This document shows, piece after piece, positions 52,274 through 60,998 of a stretch of 64,000 nucleotides of DNA. Each line of letters opens with the position of its first letter. The stretch's first letter is position 1. Made by a program: the position numbers and the translations under genes. The stretch comes from Ancylobacter novellus DSM 506 (GTDB lineage: Bacteria > Pseudomonadota > Alphaproteobacteria > Rhizobiales > Xanthobacteraceae), in the NCBI RefSeq assembly GCF_000092925.1, contig NC_014217.1:744001-808000 (forward strand), written 5' to 3'. The notes under the pieces were generated by a model. The model was not told the origin of the DNA, searched no databases, and worked only from the letters and a program-made list of their open reading frames with translations.

Positions 52274-54078
52274 GCCCCCAGTTCCTCGCGCAGCATCTCC
52301 AGCTCCAGCCACTGCTCCTCGGCTTTCGACAGCTCGGCGTGCTTCGCCTCCAGCGCCGCGGAGGTCTTGGCGAAGCCGGCCGGGTCCTTGGTGTAGAAGT
52401 CCGGCGCCTGCATCTTGTGGGCGAGCCTGGCGATCTCTTCTTCCAGCGCGGCGATCTGCTTGGGCAGCTGTTCCAGCGCGTGCTTCTCCTTGAAGGAGAG
52501 CTTGCGCTTCGACGTCGGCGTCGCAGCCGCAGCGGGCGCGGCTTCCGTCTTCTCGGCCTTCGGCCTGTCGACCGTGCGCGCGGTGACGCCCTGGCCCCGC
52601 TGGGCGACCATGTCGGAATAGCCGCCGGCATAGACCGCCCACGTTCCGTCGCCCTCGAAGACGATGGTCGCGGTCACCGTGCGGTCGAGGAAGTCACGGT
52701 CGTGGCTGACCAGCAGCACCGTGCCGGCATAGTCGTCGATCATCTCTTCCAGCAGGTCGAGCGTCTCGAGGTCGAGGTCGTTGGTGGGCTCGTCGAGCAC
52801 CAGCAGGTTCGAGGCCTGCGCCAGCGCGCAGGCGAGCAGCAGCCGCCCGCGCTCGCCGCCCGAGAGCGAGGCGACCGGCGTGCCGGCCTGCTCGGGCGTG
52901 AACAGGAAGTCCTTCATGTAGCCGATGACGTGGCGCGGATTGCCGCCGATGAACACCTGGTCGCCGCGCCCCTCGGTCAGCGTGTCGCGCACCGAGCGGG
53001 CGGGGTCGAGCTTGGCGCGGCGCTGGTCGAGCGTCGCCATCTCGATATTGGTGCCGAGCTTGATCGTGCCGCTGTCGGGCGCCAGCTCGCCGGTGAGCAT
53101 CTTCAGCAGCGTGGTCTTGCCGGCGCCGTTCGGGCCGACGATGCCGATGCAATCGCCGCGCTGGATGCGGATGGAGAAGTCGCGGACGATCGCGCGGCCG
53201 TCATAAGCCTTGGCGATGCGCTCGGCCTCGATCACCAGCTTGCCGGAGGTCTCGGCGTCCGTGGAGGACAGCGTGACGGTGCCGAGCGCCCGGCGGTGCT
53301 CGCGGTACTGCTTGCGCATCTCGGCCAGCTCGCCGACGCGGCGCATGTTGCGCTTGCGCCGGGCGGTGACGCCGTAGCGCATCCAGTGCTCCTCGGCGAC
53401 GATCTGCCGGGCGAGCTTGTGGTGCTCGCGCTCCTCCTCCTCCAAGACCTGGTCGCGCCATTCCTCGAAGAACCTGAAGCCGCGCTCCATGCGCCGCGTG
53501 CGGCCGCGGTCGAGCCAGACCGTGGCGCGGGTGAGGTCTTCGAGGAAGCGCCGGTCGTGGCTGATCAGCACCAGCGCCGAGCGGGTGGAGGCGATCTCGC
53601 TCTCCAGCCATTCGATGGCCGGCAGGTCGAGATGGTTGGTCGGCTCGTCGAGCAGAAGGATGTCCGGCTCGGGCGCCAGCACACGGGCGAGCGCGGCGCG
53701 GCGGGCCTCGCCGCCGGAGAGGCTGGCGGGGCTCTCCTCGCCGGTGAGGCCGAGCTGCTCCAGCAGATAGCGCGCGCGATAGTCCTGATCGCCCGGCCCC
53801 ATGCCGGCCTCGACATAGGCGAGGGTGGTGGGAAAGCCCGACAGGTCCGGCTCCTGCGGCAGGTAGCGCACCGTCGCGCTGGGCTGCACGAAGCGCGTGC
53901 CGCCATCCGCCTGCACGAGGCCGGCAGCGATCTTCAGCAGCGTCGACTTGCCCGAGCCGTTGCGGCCGACGAGGCCGACGCGCTCGCCCTGGGAGACGGA
54001 AAGCTCCGCCCCCTCCAGCAGCGGCGTGCCGCCGAAGGTGAGCCGTGTGTCCTGCAAAAGGAGAAGAGGTGGCGCCAT
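52270..54078 (-). CDS. uup: ABC-F family ATPase, Uup-type
   Basis: A 602-residue soluble protein with two ABC domains: Walker A loops GLVGRNGSGKSTLLK and GIVGPNGAGKTTLLK, signatures LSGGEARRAALARVL and LSGGERGRLLLACAL, and Walker B LLLDEPTNHLD and LVLDEPTNDLD. The interdomain linker is RKRNMRRVGELAEMRKQYRE. A C-terminal coiled coil (LSFKEKHALEQLPKQIAALE) is the Uup CTD. Uup-type ABC-F proteins act on the ribosome or branched DNA; the E. coli name is used by similarity. Confidence 0.92.
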   Translation of the reverse strand: MAPPLLLLQDTRLTFGGTPLLEGAELSVSQGERVGLVGRNGSGKSTLLKIAAGLVQADGGTRFVQPSATVRYLPQEPDLSGFPTTLAYVEAGMGPGDQDYRARYLLEQLGLTGEESPASLSGGEARRAALARVLAPEPDILLLDEPTNHLDLPAIEWLESEIASTRSALVLISHDRRFLEDLTRATVWLDRGRTRRMERGFRFFEEWRDQVLEEEEREHHKLARQIVAEEHWMRYGVTARRKRNMRRVGELAEMRKQYREHRRALGTVTLSSTDAETSGKLVIEAERIAKAYDGRAIVRDFSIRIQRGDCIGIVGPNGAGKTTLLKMLTGELAPDSGTIKLGTNIEMATLDQRRAKLDPARSVRDTLTEGRGDQVFIGGNPRHVIGYMKDFLFTPEQAGTPVASLSGGERGRLLLACALAQASNLLVLDEPTNDLDLETLDLLEEMIDDYAGTVLLVSHDRDFLDRTVTATIVFEGDGTWAVYAGGYSDMVAQRGQGVTARTVDRPKAEKTEAAPAAAATPTSKRKLSFKEKHALEQLPKQIAALEEEIARLAHKMQAPDFYTKDPAGFAKTSAALEAKHAELSKAEEQWLELEMLREELGA

Positions 54079-54124
54079 GGCGCGGGGATAGGGGATGCGC
54101 GGGCGGCGGGCAAGGGGAGGATGG

Positions 54125-54433
54125 TCAGTCCTCGTCGTCGCTCAGCCGGTCGAGCGAGCGCCCGCCATAGAGGATCCGGTCGAAAACGACGAGATCGCCG
54201 TCGATGTGGAAGGCGATCATCACCCGCCGTTCGAAGCCGACGAGACGGGTATTGGGGGCGAGGTCGTCCCGGCAGGTGCCTCTCTTCGGAAAGGTGGCAA
54301 ATCCACGGCAATAGGCTTCGATGCGTTGAACATAGCCAAGCGCCAGATCCCTGCCTGAGCGCTGGGAGACAAAACGATATATGCCGATCAGATCTTCTTC
54401 CGCTTCCGGCGAGAAGATAATCCTATAGGTCAC
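54125..54433 (-). CDS. parE: RelE/ParE-family toxin
   Basis: A 102-residue toxin-like protein: YRIIFSPEAEEDLIGIYRFV, LALGYVQRIEAYCRGFATFP, RGTCRDDLAPNTRLVGFERR and VFDRILYGGRSLDRLSDDED, the ParE/RelE fold pattern. The start is GTG 54433 (TTG 54439 also possible), overlapping the antitoxin gene by 11 bases or more. ParE toxins inhibit gyrase and RelE toxins cut mRNA; this one reads closer to ParE because its partner is ParD-like. The order antitoxin then toxin is usual for parDE. Confidence 0.82.
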   Translation of the reverse strand: MTYRIIFSPEAEEDLIGIYRFVSQRSGRDLALGYVQRIEAYCRGFATFPKRGTCRDDLAPNTRLVGFERRVMIAFHIDGDLVVFDRILYGGRSLDRLSDDED

Positions 54434-54704
54434 CGGCAATGTCCGCGGCGTGGAGGGCGCGAATCTTGTCGAACACCTCGTCCGCGGTCAGGCCCCGTTC
54501 CGGGTGAGCACGCATCTCGTCGACCACCGGCACCACCTCTTCGCGCAGCCAGCGCTCGACCGCCGCGTCGCGCTCCTGCAGGGCGCGCAGGCCGGCGCGG
54601 ATGACTTCGCTGCCGCTGGCATAGGTGCCGGTCGAGACGAGCCTGTCTATGAATTCCGCCTGCTCGCGTGGCAGACTGAAGGTGCGCTTCTCGGCGGTTG
54701 CCAT
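54423..54704 (-). CDS. parD: ParD-type antitoxin
   Basis: A 93-residue ribbon-helix-helix protein: EKRTFSLPREQAEFIDRLVS (N-terminal RHH strand), TYASGSEVIRAGLRALQERD (RHH helices), then an acidic C-terminal toxin-binding tail (RGLTADEVFDKIRALHAADI). It should bind the palindrome 22 bases upstream and neutralise the ParE-like toxin. ATG 54704 is followed directly by the conserved start. Confidence 0.85.
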   Translation of the reverse strand: MATAEKRTFSLPREQAEFIDRLVSTGTYASGSEVIRAGLRALQERDAAVERWLREEVVPVVDEMRAHPERGLTADEVFDKIRALHAADIAGDL

Positions 54705-54726
54705 GGATTTCCTCCGGCGCGATATC

Positions 54727-54745
54727 GGTATGAATTATTCATACC
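54727..54745. promoter_or_regulatory. perfect palindromic operator upstream of parD
   Basis: GGTATGAA (54727-54734), spacer TTA, TTCATACC (54738-54745): a perfect 8-bp inverted repeat, AT-rich against the surroundings, 22 bp upstream of the parD start. It is a likely site for autoregulation by the ParD RHH protein. It also lies 11 bp before ATG 54757 of the divergent FAD oxidase, so the antitoxin may influence that gene too. Confidence 0.75.
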
Positions 54746-54756
54746 GCGGAACGGTC

Positions 54757-56190
54757 ATGACCTCAATGAATCTCGCATCTTCCTCCCTCGACGCCCTCCT
54801 CGCCTCCATCGCCCAGCGCATCGGCGCGCAGCATGTGCTCACCGGGTCCGCCGACATGGCGCCCTATCTCAACGAGGAGCGCGGGCTCTATCACGGGCAG
54901 GCGCCCGCCGTGCTGCGGCCGGGCTCGACCGAGGAAGTCGCCTTCATCGTCGAGGCCTGCGCCCGCGCCGGCGTTCCCATCGTGCCGCAGGGCGGCAATA
55001 CCGGGCTGGTCGGCGGGCAGATGCCGTTCGGGCAGGTGCTGATGTCGCTGCAGCGGCTCGACCGCATCCGAAATGTCGATCCCGTCGACATGACGATGAC
55101 GGTCGAGGCGGGCGTGATCCTCGACACCATCCACCACGCGGCGGAGGCGGTGGACTGCCTGTTTCCCCTGCACATCGCCTCGCAGGGTTCCTGCCGCATC
55201 GGCGGCAACCTCTCGACCAATGCCGGCGGCACCGCCGTGCTGCGCTACGGCAATGCGCGCGAGCTGGTGCTCGGGCTGGAGGTGGTGCTGGCCGACGGCC
55301 GGGTGTGGAACGGGCTGAAGCGCCTGCGCAAGAACAATGCGGGCTACGACCTGAAGCCGCTCTTCCTCGGCACCGAGGGCACGCTCGGGATCATCACTGC
55401 CGCCGTGCTGAAGCTGTTCCCCAAGCCCGCCCAGCGCTCGACCGCCTTCCTCGCCGTGCCGGATCCGGCGTCGGCGCTCGCCTTGCTCAAGCGGCTGCGC
55501 GGCGAGGCGGGGGACGCGCTGACCACCTTCGAATTGATGGCCTCCTTCGGCGTCGAGACCGTGCTGAAGCACATGCCCGGCACGGTGCGCCCGCTGCGCG
55601 ACACCTATGACTGGTATGTGCTGGCCGAGCTTTCCGCCCCGACTCGCGCCTTCGACCTCGGCACGCTGATGGAGACGACGCTCGGCGCCGCCATGGAGGC
55701 GGGCGAGGTGCTCGACGGGGTGATCGCTACCTCGGAAGCACAGGCGGCGAACATGTGGCGGCTGCGCGAGGACATGTCGGAGGCGCAGAAGCACGAGGGC
55801 GGCTCGATCAAGCACGACGTCTCGGTGCCGGTCTCGCGCGTGCCGGAATTCATGGAGCAGGCGCTGGCCGCCTGCCTCGCGGCCATGCCGGGGCTGCGGC
55901 CCTGTCCGTTCGGCCATGTCGGCGACGGCAACATCCACTTCAACCTCAGCCAGCCGGTCGGCATGGAGAAGGCCGCCTTCCTCGCGGAGTGGGAGACCTT
56001 CAACCGCATCGTCCACGACATCGTGGTCGCGATGGACGGCTCCATCGCCGCCGAGCACGGCATCGGCATCCTCAAGCGCGAGGAGCTGGCGCATTACGCA
56101 GATGCTGTCGGGCTCGACCTGATGCACCGGCTGAAGGCGGCGCTCGATCCGGCGGGGCTGCTCAATCCGGGCAAGGTGATCGGTTCGTAG
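54757..56190 (+). CDS. FAD-linked oxidase (glycolate-oxidase GlcD/D-2-hydroxyglutarate-dehydrogenase type)
   Basis: A 477-residue flavoprotein of the VAO/FAD_binding_4 family: AGVPIVPQGGNTGLVGGQMP (FAD pyrophosphate site), SQGSCRIGGNLSTNAGGTAV, then the C-terminal cap with CPFGHVGDGNIHFNLSQP and DGSIAAEHGIGILKREEL (metal/FAD residues). It oxidises a D-2-hydroxyacid; glycolate, D-lactate and D-2-hydroxyglutarate are all possible. ATG 54757 is chosen; ATG 54766 is also in frame, and ATG 54730 lies inside the palindrome. No GlcE/GlcF partner follows. Confidence 0.85.
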   Translation: MTSMNLASSSLDALLASIAQRIGAQHVLTGSADMAPYLNEERGLYHGQAPAVLRPGSTEEVAFIVEACARAGVPIVPQGGNTGLVGGQMPFGQVLMSLQRLDRIRNVDPVDMTMTVEAGVILDTIHHAAEAVDCLFPLHIASQGSCRIGGNLSTNAGGTAVLRYGNARELVLGLEVVLADGRVWNGLKRLRKNNAGYDLKPLFLGTEGTLGIITAAVLKLFPKPAQRSTAFLAVPDPASALALLKRLRGEAGDALTTFELMASFGVETVLKHMPGTVRPLRDTYDWYVLAELSAPTRAFDLGTLMETTLGAAMEAGEVLDGVIATSEAQAANMWRLREDMSEAQKHEGGSIKHDVSVPVSRVPEFMEQALAACLAAMPGLRPCPFGHVGDGNIHFNLSQPVGMEKAAFLAEWETFNRIVHDIVVAMDGSIAAEHGIGILKREELAHYADAVGLDLMHRLKAALDPAGLLNPGKVIGS

Positions 56191-56298
56191 TCGACAATAT
56201 CTACCAGTCTAGAATGATCACAAACTAGAATTCGCGAGTGTATTCGCTGTTTCGAAGCGTTCTACATTTGCGAATTCGGGCTTTTTGATATTGTCGAC
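56190..56298. repeat. nested palindromic element between the FAD oxidase and exbB
   Basis: A perfect 12-bp terminal inverted repeat, GTCGACAATATC (56190-56201) and GATATTGTCGAC (56287-56298), encloses a second one, GAATTCGC (56228-56235)/GCGAATTC (56270-56277), and a third, CGCT (56245-56248)/AGCG (56256-56259). The flanks of the inner repeat also match partly. The 109 bp are AT-rich against the GC-rich surroundings. The left end overlaps the last base of the FAD-oxidase stop codon. It could be a miniature mobile element or a structured leader for exbB. Confidence 0.75.
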
Positions 56299-56405
56299 CG
56301 CGCCTTTGCGGGTTTATGGAAGCCGGTAATTGACGGGCCGGCTCTCCGATACGTCTGCGCATGACGCGTGCGGCGGGCCGCCGACCGGAACATCGGAAAG
56401 CCGCC

Positions 56406-57479
56406 ATGCTGACATTTCGCCGAATCCTGCCGCACCGCCGGAGCTTAAGCGCGCTGATCGCCGCCACGCTCTTGTGTGCCGCGCTGGTACCGGCGGCGAT
56501 GCCGGCCTTCGCGCAGCAGCCGGCGCCGACGCCCTCGGCGCCCCCGCCCGCGACGGCCACCCAGCCGGCGCCGATGCAGGCCGCGCCGTCGACGCCGGGC
56601 GTGCCGCAGGCCACCGATCCGCTAGTGCCGCCGGTCATGCCCTCCACGGGCGCTGCCCCGGATGCCGCCAATCCTTCCTCCGCCCCGGCCGACGGCACGG
56701 TGCCCGCCGACCCGACGCAGGTCCATGCCGAGGGCGAAGACCCGTCCGTTTCCGCCCAGCTGCCGCATGACCTGTCGCCGTGGGGCATGTTCATGGCCGC
56801 CGACTGGGTCGTGAAGGCGGTGATGATCGGCCTCGCCTTCGCCTCGGTGGTGACCTGGACGGTGTGGCTCGCCAAGTCGGTCGAACTGACCTTCGCCAAG
56901 GGCCGGCTGCGCCGCGCGCTGAAGGGCTATCTCGGCGCGGCTTCGCTGGAGGAGGCGCGCGACGTCGGCCCCGCCGGCCCCGCCGGCGCCATGCTGAGGA
57001 CGACCTTCCTCGAGGTGAAGCGCTCGGGAGACCTGCCGGCCGACGGCATCAAGGAGCGGGTCTCGATCTCGCTGTCGCGCATCGAGGTGGCGGCGGGACG
57101 CGCCATCACCCGCGGCACCGGCCTGCTCGCCACCATCGGCGCCACCGCGCCCTTCGTCGGCCTGTTCGGCACGGTGTGGGGCATCATGAATTCCTTCATC
57201 GGCATCTCGAAGGCGCAGACCACCAACCTCGCCGTGGTGGCGCCGGGCATCGCCGAGGCGCTGCTCGCCACCGCCATCGGCCTCGTCGCCGCCATTCCGG
57301 CGGTGGTCATCTACAACCACTTCTCGCGCCAGGTGTCGGGCTATCGCCTGCTGCTGGGCGACGCCTCGGCCGAGGTGCTACGCCTGCTCTCGCGCGATCT
57401 CGACCGGCGCGACGCGGCGCGGGCCAGCGGCAACCGTGCCGAGGCGGCGCGGCTGCGCGCCACGGCGGCGGCGGAGTAG
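56406..57479 (+). CDS. exbB: TonB-system energiser ExbB
   Basis: A 357-residue protein with a signal peptide ([23 protein letters not shown]), a long Pro/Ala-rich linker (~residues 36-115) and three transmembrane helices. The MotA/ExbB proton-channel motif is [23 protein letters not shown] followed by [20 protein letters not shown]. It works with ExbD as a proton-driven motor for TonB. The extended linker form with a cleaved signal is common in alphaproteobacteria. ATG 56406 is selected over 56361 for the signal peptide. It is the first gene of exbB-exbD-tonB. Confidence 0.92.
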   Translation: MLTFRRILPHRRSLSALIAATLLCAALVPAAMPAFAQQPAPTPSAPPPATATQPAPMQAAPSTPGVPQATDPLVPPVMPSTGAAPDAANPSSAPADGTVPADPTQVHAEGEDPSVSAQLPHDLSPWGMFMAADWVVKAVMIGLAFASVVTWTVWLAKSVELTFAKGRLRRALKGYLGAASLEEARDVGPAGPAGAMLRTTFLEVKRSGDLPADGIKERVSISLSRIEVAAGRAITRGTGLLATIGATAPFVGLFGTVWGIMNSFIGISKAQTTNLAVVAPGIAEALLATAIGLVAAIPAVVIYNHFSRQVSGYRLLLGDASAEVLRLLSRDLDRRDAARASGNRAEAARLRATAAAE

Positions 57480-57485
57480 CGCGCC

Positions 57486-58025
57486 ATGGCGGCGAAGCTG
57501 CAGAGCGGCGACAGCGACGATCTCGTCGAGAACCACGAGATCAACGTCACGCCGTTCATCGACGTGATCCTGGTGCTGCTGATCATCTTCATGGTGGCGG
57601 CGCCGCTCTCGACCGTCGACGTCGCCGTCGACCTGCCGGCCTCCAATGCGCAGATGCAGCAGCGGCCGGACAAGCCGGTCTATCTCACGGTGAAGAGCGA
57701 TCTCGGCCTCGCGCTCGGCAATGAGGACGTGGTGCGCGAGATGCTGGGCGTGACGCTCGACCGTGCCACCGAGACCAAGCGCGACACCCGCATCTTCCTG
57801 CGCGCCGACAAGATGGTCGCCTATGGCGAGCTGATGGAGGTGATGAACCTCCTGCGCGCCGCCGGCTATCTCAAGATCGCGCTGGTCGGGCTGGAGATGG
57901 CCGGGCAGCCGGCGCCCGCGCCGGGAACCGCGTCTCGTGCTACGCCGCCCGCCGCGACGCCCGGAACCGCCGCTCCCGTCGTTCCTGCTCCTGCCGCCTC
58001 TCCCGCGCCGGCTCCGGCTCCATGA
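57486..58025 (+). CDS. exbD: TonB-system protein ExbD
   Basis: A 179-residue protein: [25 protein letters not shown] is the single transmembrane helix with the essential Asp (FIDVILV). A periplasmic ExbD domain follows ([38 protein letters not shown]). The C-terminal ~40 residues are an unusual Pro/Ala-rich tail ([17 protein letters not shown]...). It starts 6 bases after exbB, and its stop overlaps the tonB ATG (ATGA at 58022). Confidence 0.93.
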   Translation: MAAKLQSGDSDDLVENHEINVTPFIDVILVLLIIFMVAAPLSTVDVAVDLPASNAQMQQRPDKPVYLTVKSDLGLALGNEDVVREMLGVTLDRATETKRDTRIFLRADKMVAYGELMEVMNLLRAAGYLKIALVGLEMAGQPAPAPGTASRATPPAATPGTAAPVVPAPAASPAPAPAP

Positions 58026-58894
58026 GCCTGCTGCTGCTTAAAGGCGGCCCGCGCGACCGGCTGCGCGAGGGCGGGGGCTGGCTCGTCTGCGGCGCGCTCG
58101 TGCTCGTCGTGCATGGCGGCGCGCTCGCCTACATGCTGCGCGAGCCGCCCATCGTCGCGGCGGAGGAGCCGGCGGCGATCATGATCGAGCTGGCGGAGAT
58201 GCCGGTGGCGCCGGAGGCCGAGCCCACCGAGGCGCCACCCGGCCCCGAGATGATGGAGGCCCCCGAGAAGATCGAGGAGGAGGTGCCGCCGGACCCGCTC
58301 GCCGAGGCCGAGGACGTGCCGCCGCCCGAGCCCATGCCCGAGCAGGAGGACCCCCTGCCGGAGGTGGCGGAGAGCCCGGCGCCCGACATCGAGGTGCCGC
58401 TGCCGCCCCCGCCGCCGCTCGCCGCCGAGCTCACCCCGCCGGAGAAGAAGCCCGATCCGCCGAAGGAGCGCCCGAAGCCGAAGCCCAAGCCGAAGCAGCG
58501 GGAGAAGAGCGACAAGCCGCCGGCGCCGCGCACCGCCGCCGCGCCCGCGCTCGATGCCGCGCGCTCCGACCGCATCGCCGCGCCGAGCGCCGGGGCGACC
58601 TCGTCGAGCAGCCGGTCGCCGGCCAACTGGCGCTCGCGGCTGATGGGGCACCTCAACCGCTTCAAGCGTTTCCCGGCCGGCGAGAACGGCACCGGCAAGG
58701 CGCGGGTGGCCTTCGCCATCAACCGCTCGGGCCAGGTGCTGGGCGTGCGGCTGGTCGGCTCGTCGGGCAATGCCAGCTTCGACCAGGAAGCGGTCGCCAT
58801 GGTGCGCCGCGCCTCCCCCGTGCCGCCGCCCCCGCCGGAAGTGCCGGGCGGGACGATCAACTTCACCGTGCCGGTGGATTTCACACGGCGGTAG
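58022..58894 (+). CDS. tonB: energy transducer TonB
   Basis: A 290-residue protein with an N-terminal membrane helix (GWLVCGALVLVVHGGALAYML), a long Pro/Glu/Lys-rich periplasmic spacer (~residues 45-180) and a C-terminal TonB domain (~200-290) with FKRFPAGENGTGKARVAFAI and SGNASFDQEAVAMVRRASPV. It transmits energy to outer-membrane receptors. No TonB-dependent receptor or iron regulator gene is in the window, so the substrate is not indicated. Confidence 0.92.
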   Translation: MSLLLLKGGPRDRLREGGGWLVCGALVLVVHGGALAYMLREPPIVAAEEPAAIMIELAEMPVAPEAEPTEAPPGPEMMEAPEKIEEEVPPDPLAEAEDVPPPEPMPEQEDPLPEVAESPAPDIEVPLPPPPPLAAELTPPEKKPDPPKERPKPKPKPKQREKSDKPPAPRTAAAPALDAARSDRIAAPSAGATSSSSRSPANWRSRLMGHLNRFKRFPAGENGTGKARVAFAINRSGQVLGVRLVGSSGNASFDQEAVAMVRRASPVPPPPPEVPGGTINFTVPVDFTRR

Positions 58895-58930
58895 GGGAGC
58901 CACTGGAGCGCCCTCATCCTGAGGGTCGGA

Positions 58931-59048
58931 CCCGTAATTCGCGACCGGGACGCCTGGAGTTTCGTCATCCCCGGGCTTGGCCCGGCCATCCACGCCTTCA
59001 GTACCGCTTGGAGCGCCCGGCAAGTCGTGGATCCCCGGGCCAAGCCCG
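58931..59048. repeat. palindromic dispersed repeat cut at the integration junction
   Basis: Same unit as 25049-25175: CCCGTAATTCGCGACCGGGA, the central CGCCTTCAGTACCGCTTGG and GTGGATCCCCGGGCCAAGCCCG, but here the match stops at 59048; the complete copy continues GGGATGACG. Beyond 59048 the sequence becomes the recombinase gene. The interruption marks the left boundary of the mobile element (probable attL). Confidence 0.75.
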
Positions 59049-60725
59049 TGCCTCAACCGGTTCCGACACTCGCGCGAGGGCGTGGGCGCGGTGGGTGGGG
59101 TGACCAGCTTTGCGGGGCCGCTCTGTTTCCTTCAATACCCAGTCGGCGATGGCGACGATGTCACCATGCAGCACGGCATGAACCTCGCCACGCTTGGCGC
59201 CGGGGGTGAGCACCACGCGGGTGACGAGTTGCCGAATGGCGTCGATCGCCTCATAGCGATCCTCAGGATGATCGAGGGCCTCGGATAGCCTCTCGACCTT
59301 GCGGCGATAGAGCTCGGCGATGTTGGGGTGTAGATCGGGGACGTCAACGGGAGCCCTGGCGAGGCTCTCCTGGAGTTCGGCCTGCTTAGCTTCCAGAACC
59401 GTCAGCCGATCCAGTAGCGCCCGGTGGAAGCCGCCTTGCTCAATGACGGCGACGATCTCGCGGATAGCAGTCTCGACCTGGGCGAGCTCCTGCCGGTCGG
59501 ATTCGCTGGATGCTCGGCGTTCCCGGTTGAGCCGGTTGGTCTCCTCGGCAAAGGCCCGCATCGCTTCTGCCGCCTTGTCAGGTGCCATGAGTCGGTGCTT
59601 CAGGCCGTTGACCACCCGTTCCTCGAGCTTGTCCCTTGTGACGGTCCGGCTGTTGGTACAGCCGGTGCCCATCAGATGGCTGGTGCAGCAATAGCGGTCC
59701 TGACCCCGGCGGACATAGGGTTGCTCACAGCACCCGCAGAACATCAGGCCGGACAGCATGGTGCGCGGGCGGTGGGTGGCGTTCAGCGCATTGGCGGTGG
59801 CTCTTTGTTCCAGTGCCTTCAAGCCGCCCTCGATGTTCTTCCTATAGACCTCGCCCAGTTCGGTCTGTCGGGCTTTGACGGCTTCCCACAACGCGTCGTC
59901 GATGATGCGAAGCTCCGGGACCTCCTTGCGCACCCAGGAGCTCTGCGGGTTCATTCGCATCACCCGTGATCCGGTGGCGGGATCCTTGAGGCGACGCTGC
60001 CGGTTCCAGCGGATGATCCCGATATAGAGCTCGCAGTTGAGGATGCCGGAGCCGACGGCGCGATTGCCGCGGATGGTGGTGTCGGACCAGCGCCCGCCGG
60101 TGGGGCCGGGTATGCCCTTCCGGTTCAAGTCGGCGGCGATGCGCTGCGGGCCCTTGCCGGCCGCATACTCACGAAAGATGCGGCGGACGATCTCGGCCTC
60201 GTCTTCGACGATCTCGCGCTCGCCGCGGATCGGCTCGCCCCTCGCATCGAGCTGCTTCATCACGCGATAGCCATAGGCATTGCCGCCACCGAGCTTGCCC
60301 GCTTCCACCCGGCCGCGGATGCCCCGGTGGGTCTTCAGCGCCAGGTCCTTCAGGAACAGCGCATTCATCGTGCCCTTTAGGCCGACATGCAGTTCGCTGA
60401 TCTCGCCTTCGGAGAGGGTGATCAGCTGCACCCCGGCAAAGCGCAGGCGCTTATAGACGGCGGCGACATCCTCTTGGTCCCGGCTGATGCGGTCGAGTGC
60501 TTCCGACAGCACGATATCGAAGCGGCCGCCCTGCACATCGGCCATGAGCTTCTGGATGCCGGGGCGGATCAGCGAGGCGCCGGAGATGGCGCGGTCGGTG
60601 AAGCTCTCGACCACGCTCCAGCCCTGCCGCTCGGCATAATCCCGGCTCTGGCGAAGCTGGTCTTCGATGGAGGCGTCACGCTGGTTATCGGAGGAGTAGC
60701 GGGCATAGAGCGCAACGCGTGTCAT
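58998..60725 (-). CDS. large serine recombinase (site-specific integrase)
   Basis: A 575-residue recombinase. Resolvase domain: MTRVALYARYSSDNQRDASI with catalytic Ser9/Ser10, DRAISGASLIRPGIQKLM and EALDRISRDQEDVAAVYKRL. Then a recombinase domain (GGGNAYGYRVMKQLDARGEP; YAAGKGPQRIAADLNRKGIP) and a zinc ribbon (MLSGLMFCGCCEQPYV, CCTSHLMGTGC), followed by a coiled coil. ATG 60725 follows GGAGG. The last ~18 residues (EARAWPGDPRLAGRSKRY) are encoded by the host palindromic repeat 58998-59048, so the natural C-terminus has been replaced at the integration junction. It probably integrates or excises the element. Confidence 0.9.
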   Translation of the reverse strand: MTRVALYARYSSDNQRDASIEDQLRQSRDYAERQGWSVVESFTDRAISGASLIRPGIQKLMADVQGGRFDIVLSEALDRISRDQEDVAAVYKRLRFAGVQLITLSEGEISELHVGLKGTMNALFLKDLALKTHRGIRGRVEAGKLGGGNAYGYRVMKQLDARGEPIRGEREIVEDEAEIVRRIFREYAAGKGPQRIAADLNRKGIPGPTGGRWSDTTIRGNRAVGSGILNCELYIGIIRWNRQRRLKDPATGSRVMRMNPQSSWVRKEVPELRIIDDALWEAVKARQTELGEVYRKNIEGGLKALEQRATANALNATHRPRTMLSGLMFCGCCEQPYVRRGQDRYCCTSHLMGTGCTNSRTVTRDKLEERVVNGLKHRLMAPDKAAEAMRAFAEETNRLNRERRASSESDRQELAQVETAIREIVAVIEQGGFHRALLDRLTVLEAKQAELQESLARAPVDVPDLHPNIAELYRRKVERLSEALDHPEDRYEAIDAIRQLVTRVVLTPGAKRGEVHAVLHGDIVAIADWVLKETERPRKAGHPTHRAHALARVSEPVEARAWPGDPRLAGRSKRY

Positions 60726-60782
60726 GGAAGCCTCCTGCGAACCCATCGGTCATGATGATCTGGCCACAGCTGATTCAGGCGT

Positions 60783-60998
60783 TCAAGGCCCGCCGGACCG
60801 CTTCCGGCCCGTCAGTGGTGCCGCCGTCCTATCATCTGCTTCATCCGCCTCGAACATCTCGCGCGCCATGCGCCGGCCGATCAGCCGGGCGAGCCTGGTC
60901 ACGGACATATCGATCCGGCCTTCCATTGTCGCGTGCCGGTCCATGCCGCCGATCTTCTCGGCTGCCACCCGATCGCCACGCTTGCGATAGTCGCGCAT
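60783..60998 (-). CDS. small hypothetical protein upstream of the recombinase
   Basis: A 71-residue protein starting MRDYRKRGDRVAAEKIGGMD, with a helical centre DMSVTRLARLIGRRMAREMF. Its stop is 57 bases before the recombinase start, same strand. I do not recognise a domain, but short proteins of this kind often precede serine recombinases, and it may be an accessory factor. The start could also be ATG 61028. Confidence 0.5.
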   Translation of the reverse strand: MRDYRKRGDRVAAEKIGGMDRHATMEGRIDMSVTRLARLIGRRMAREMFEADEADDRTAAPLTGRKRSGGP

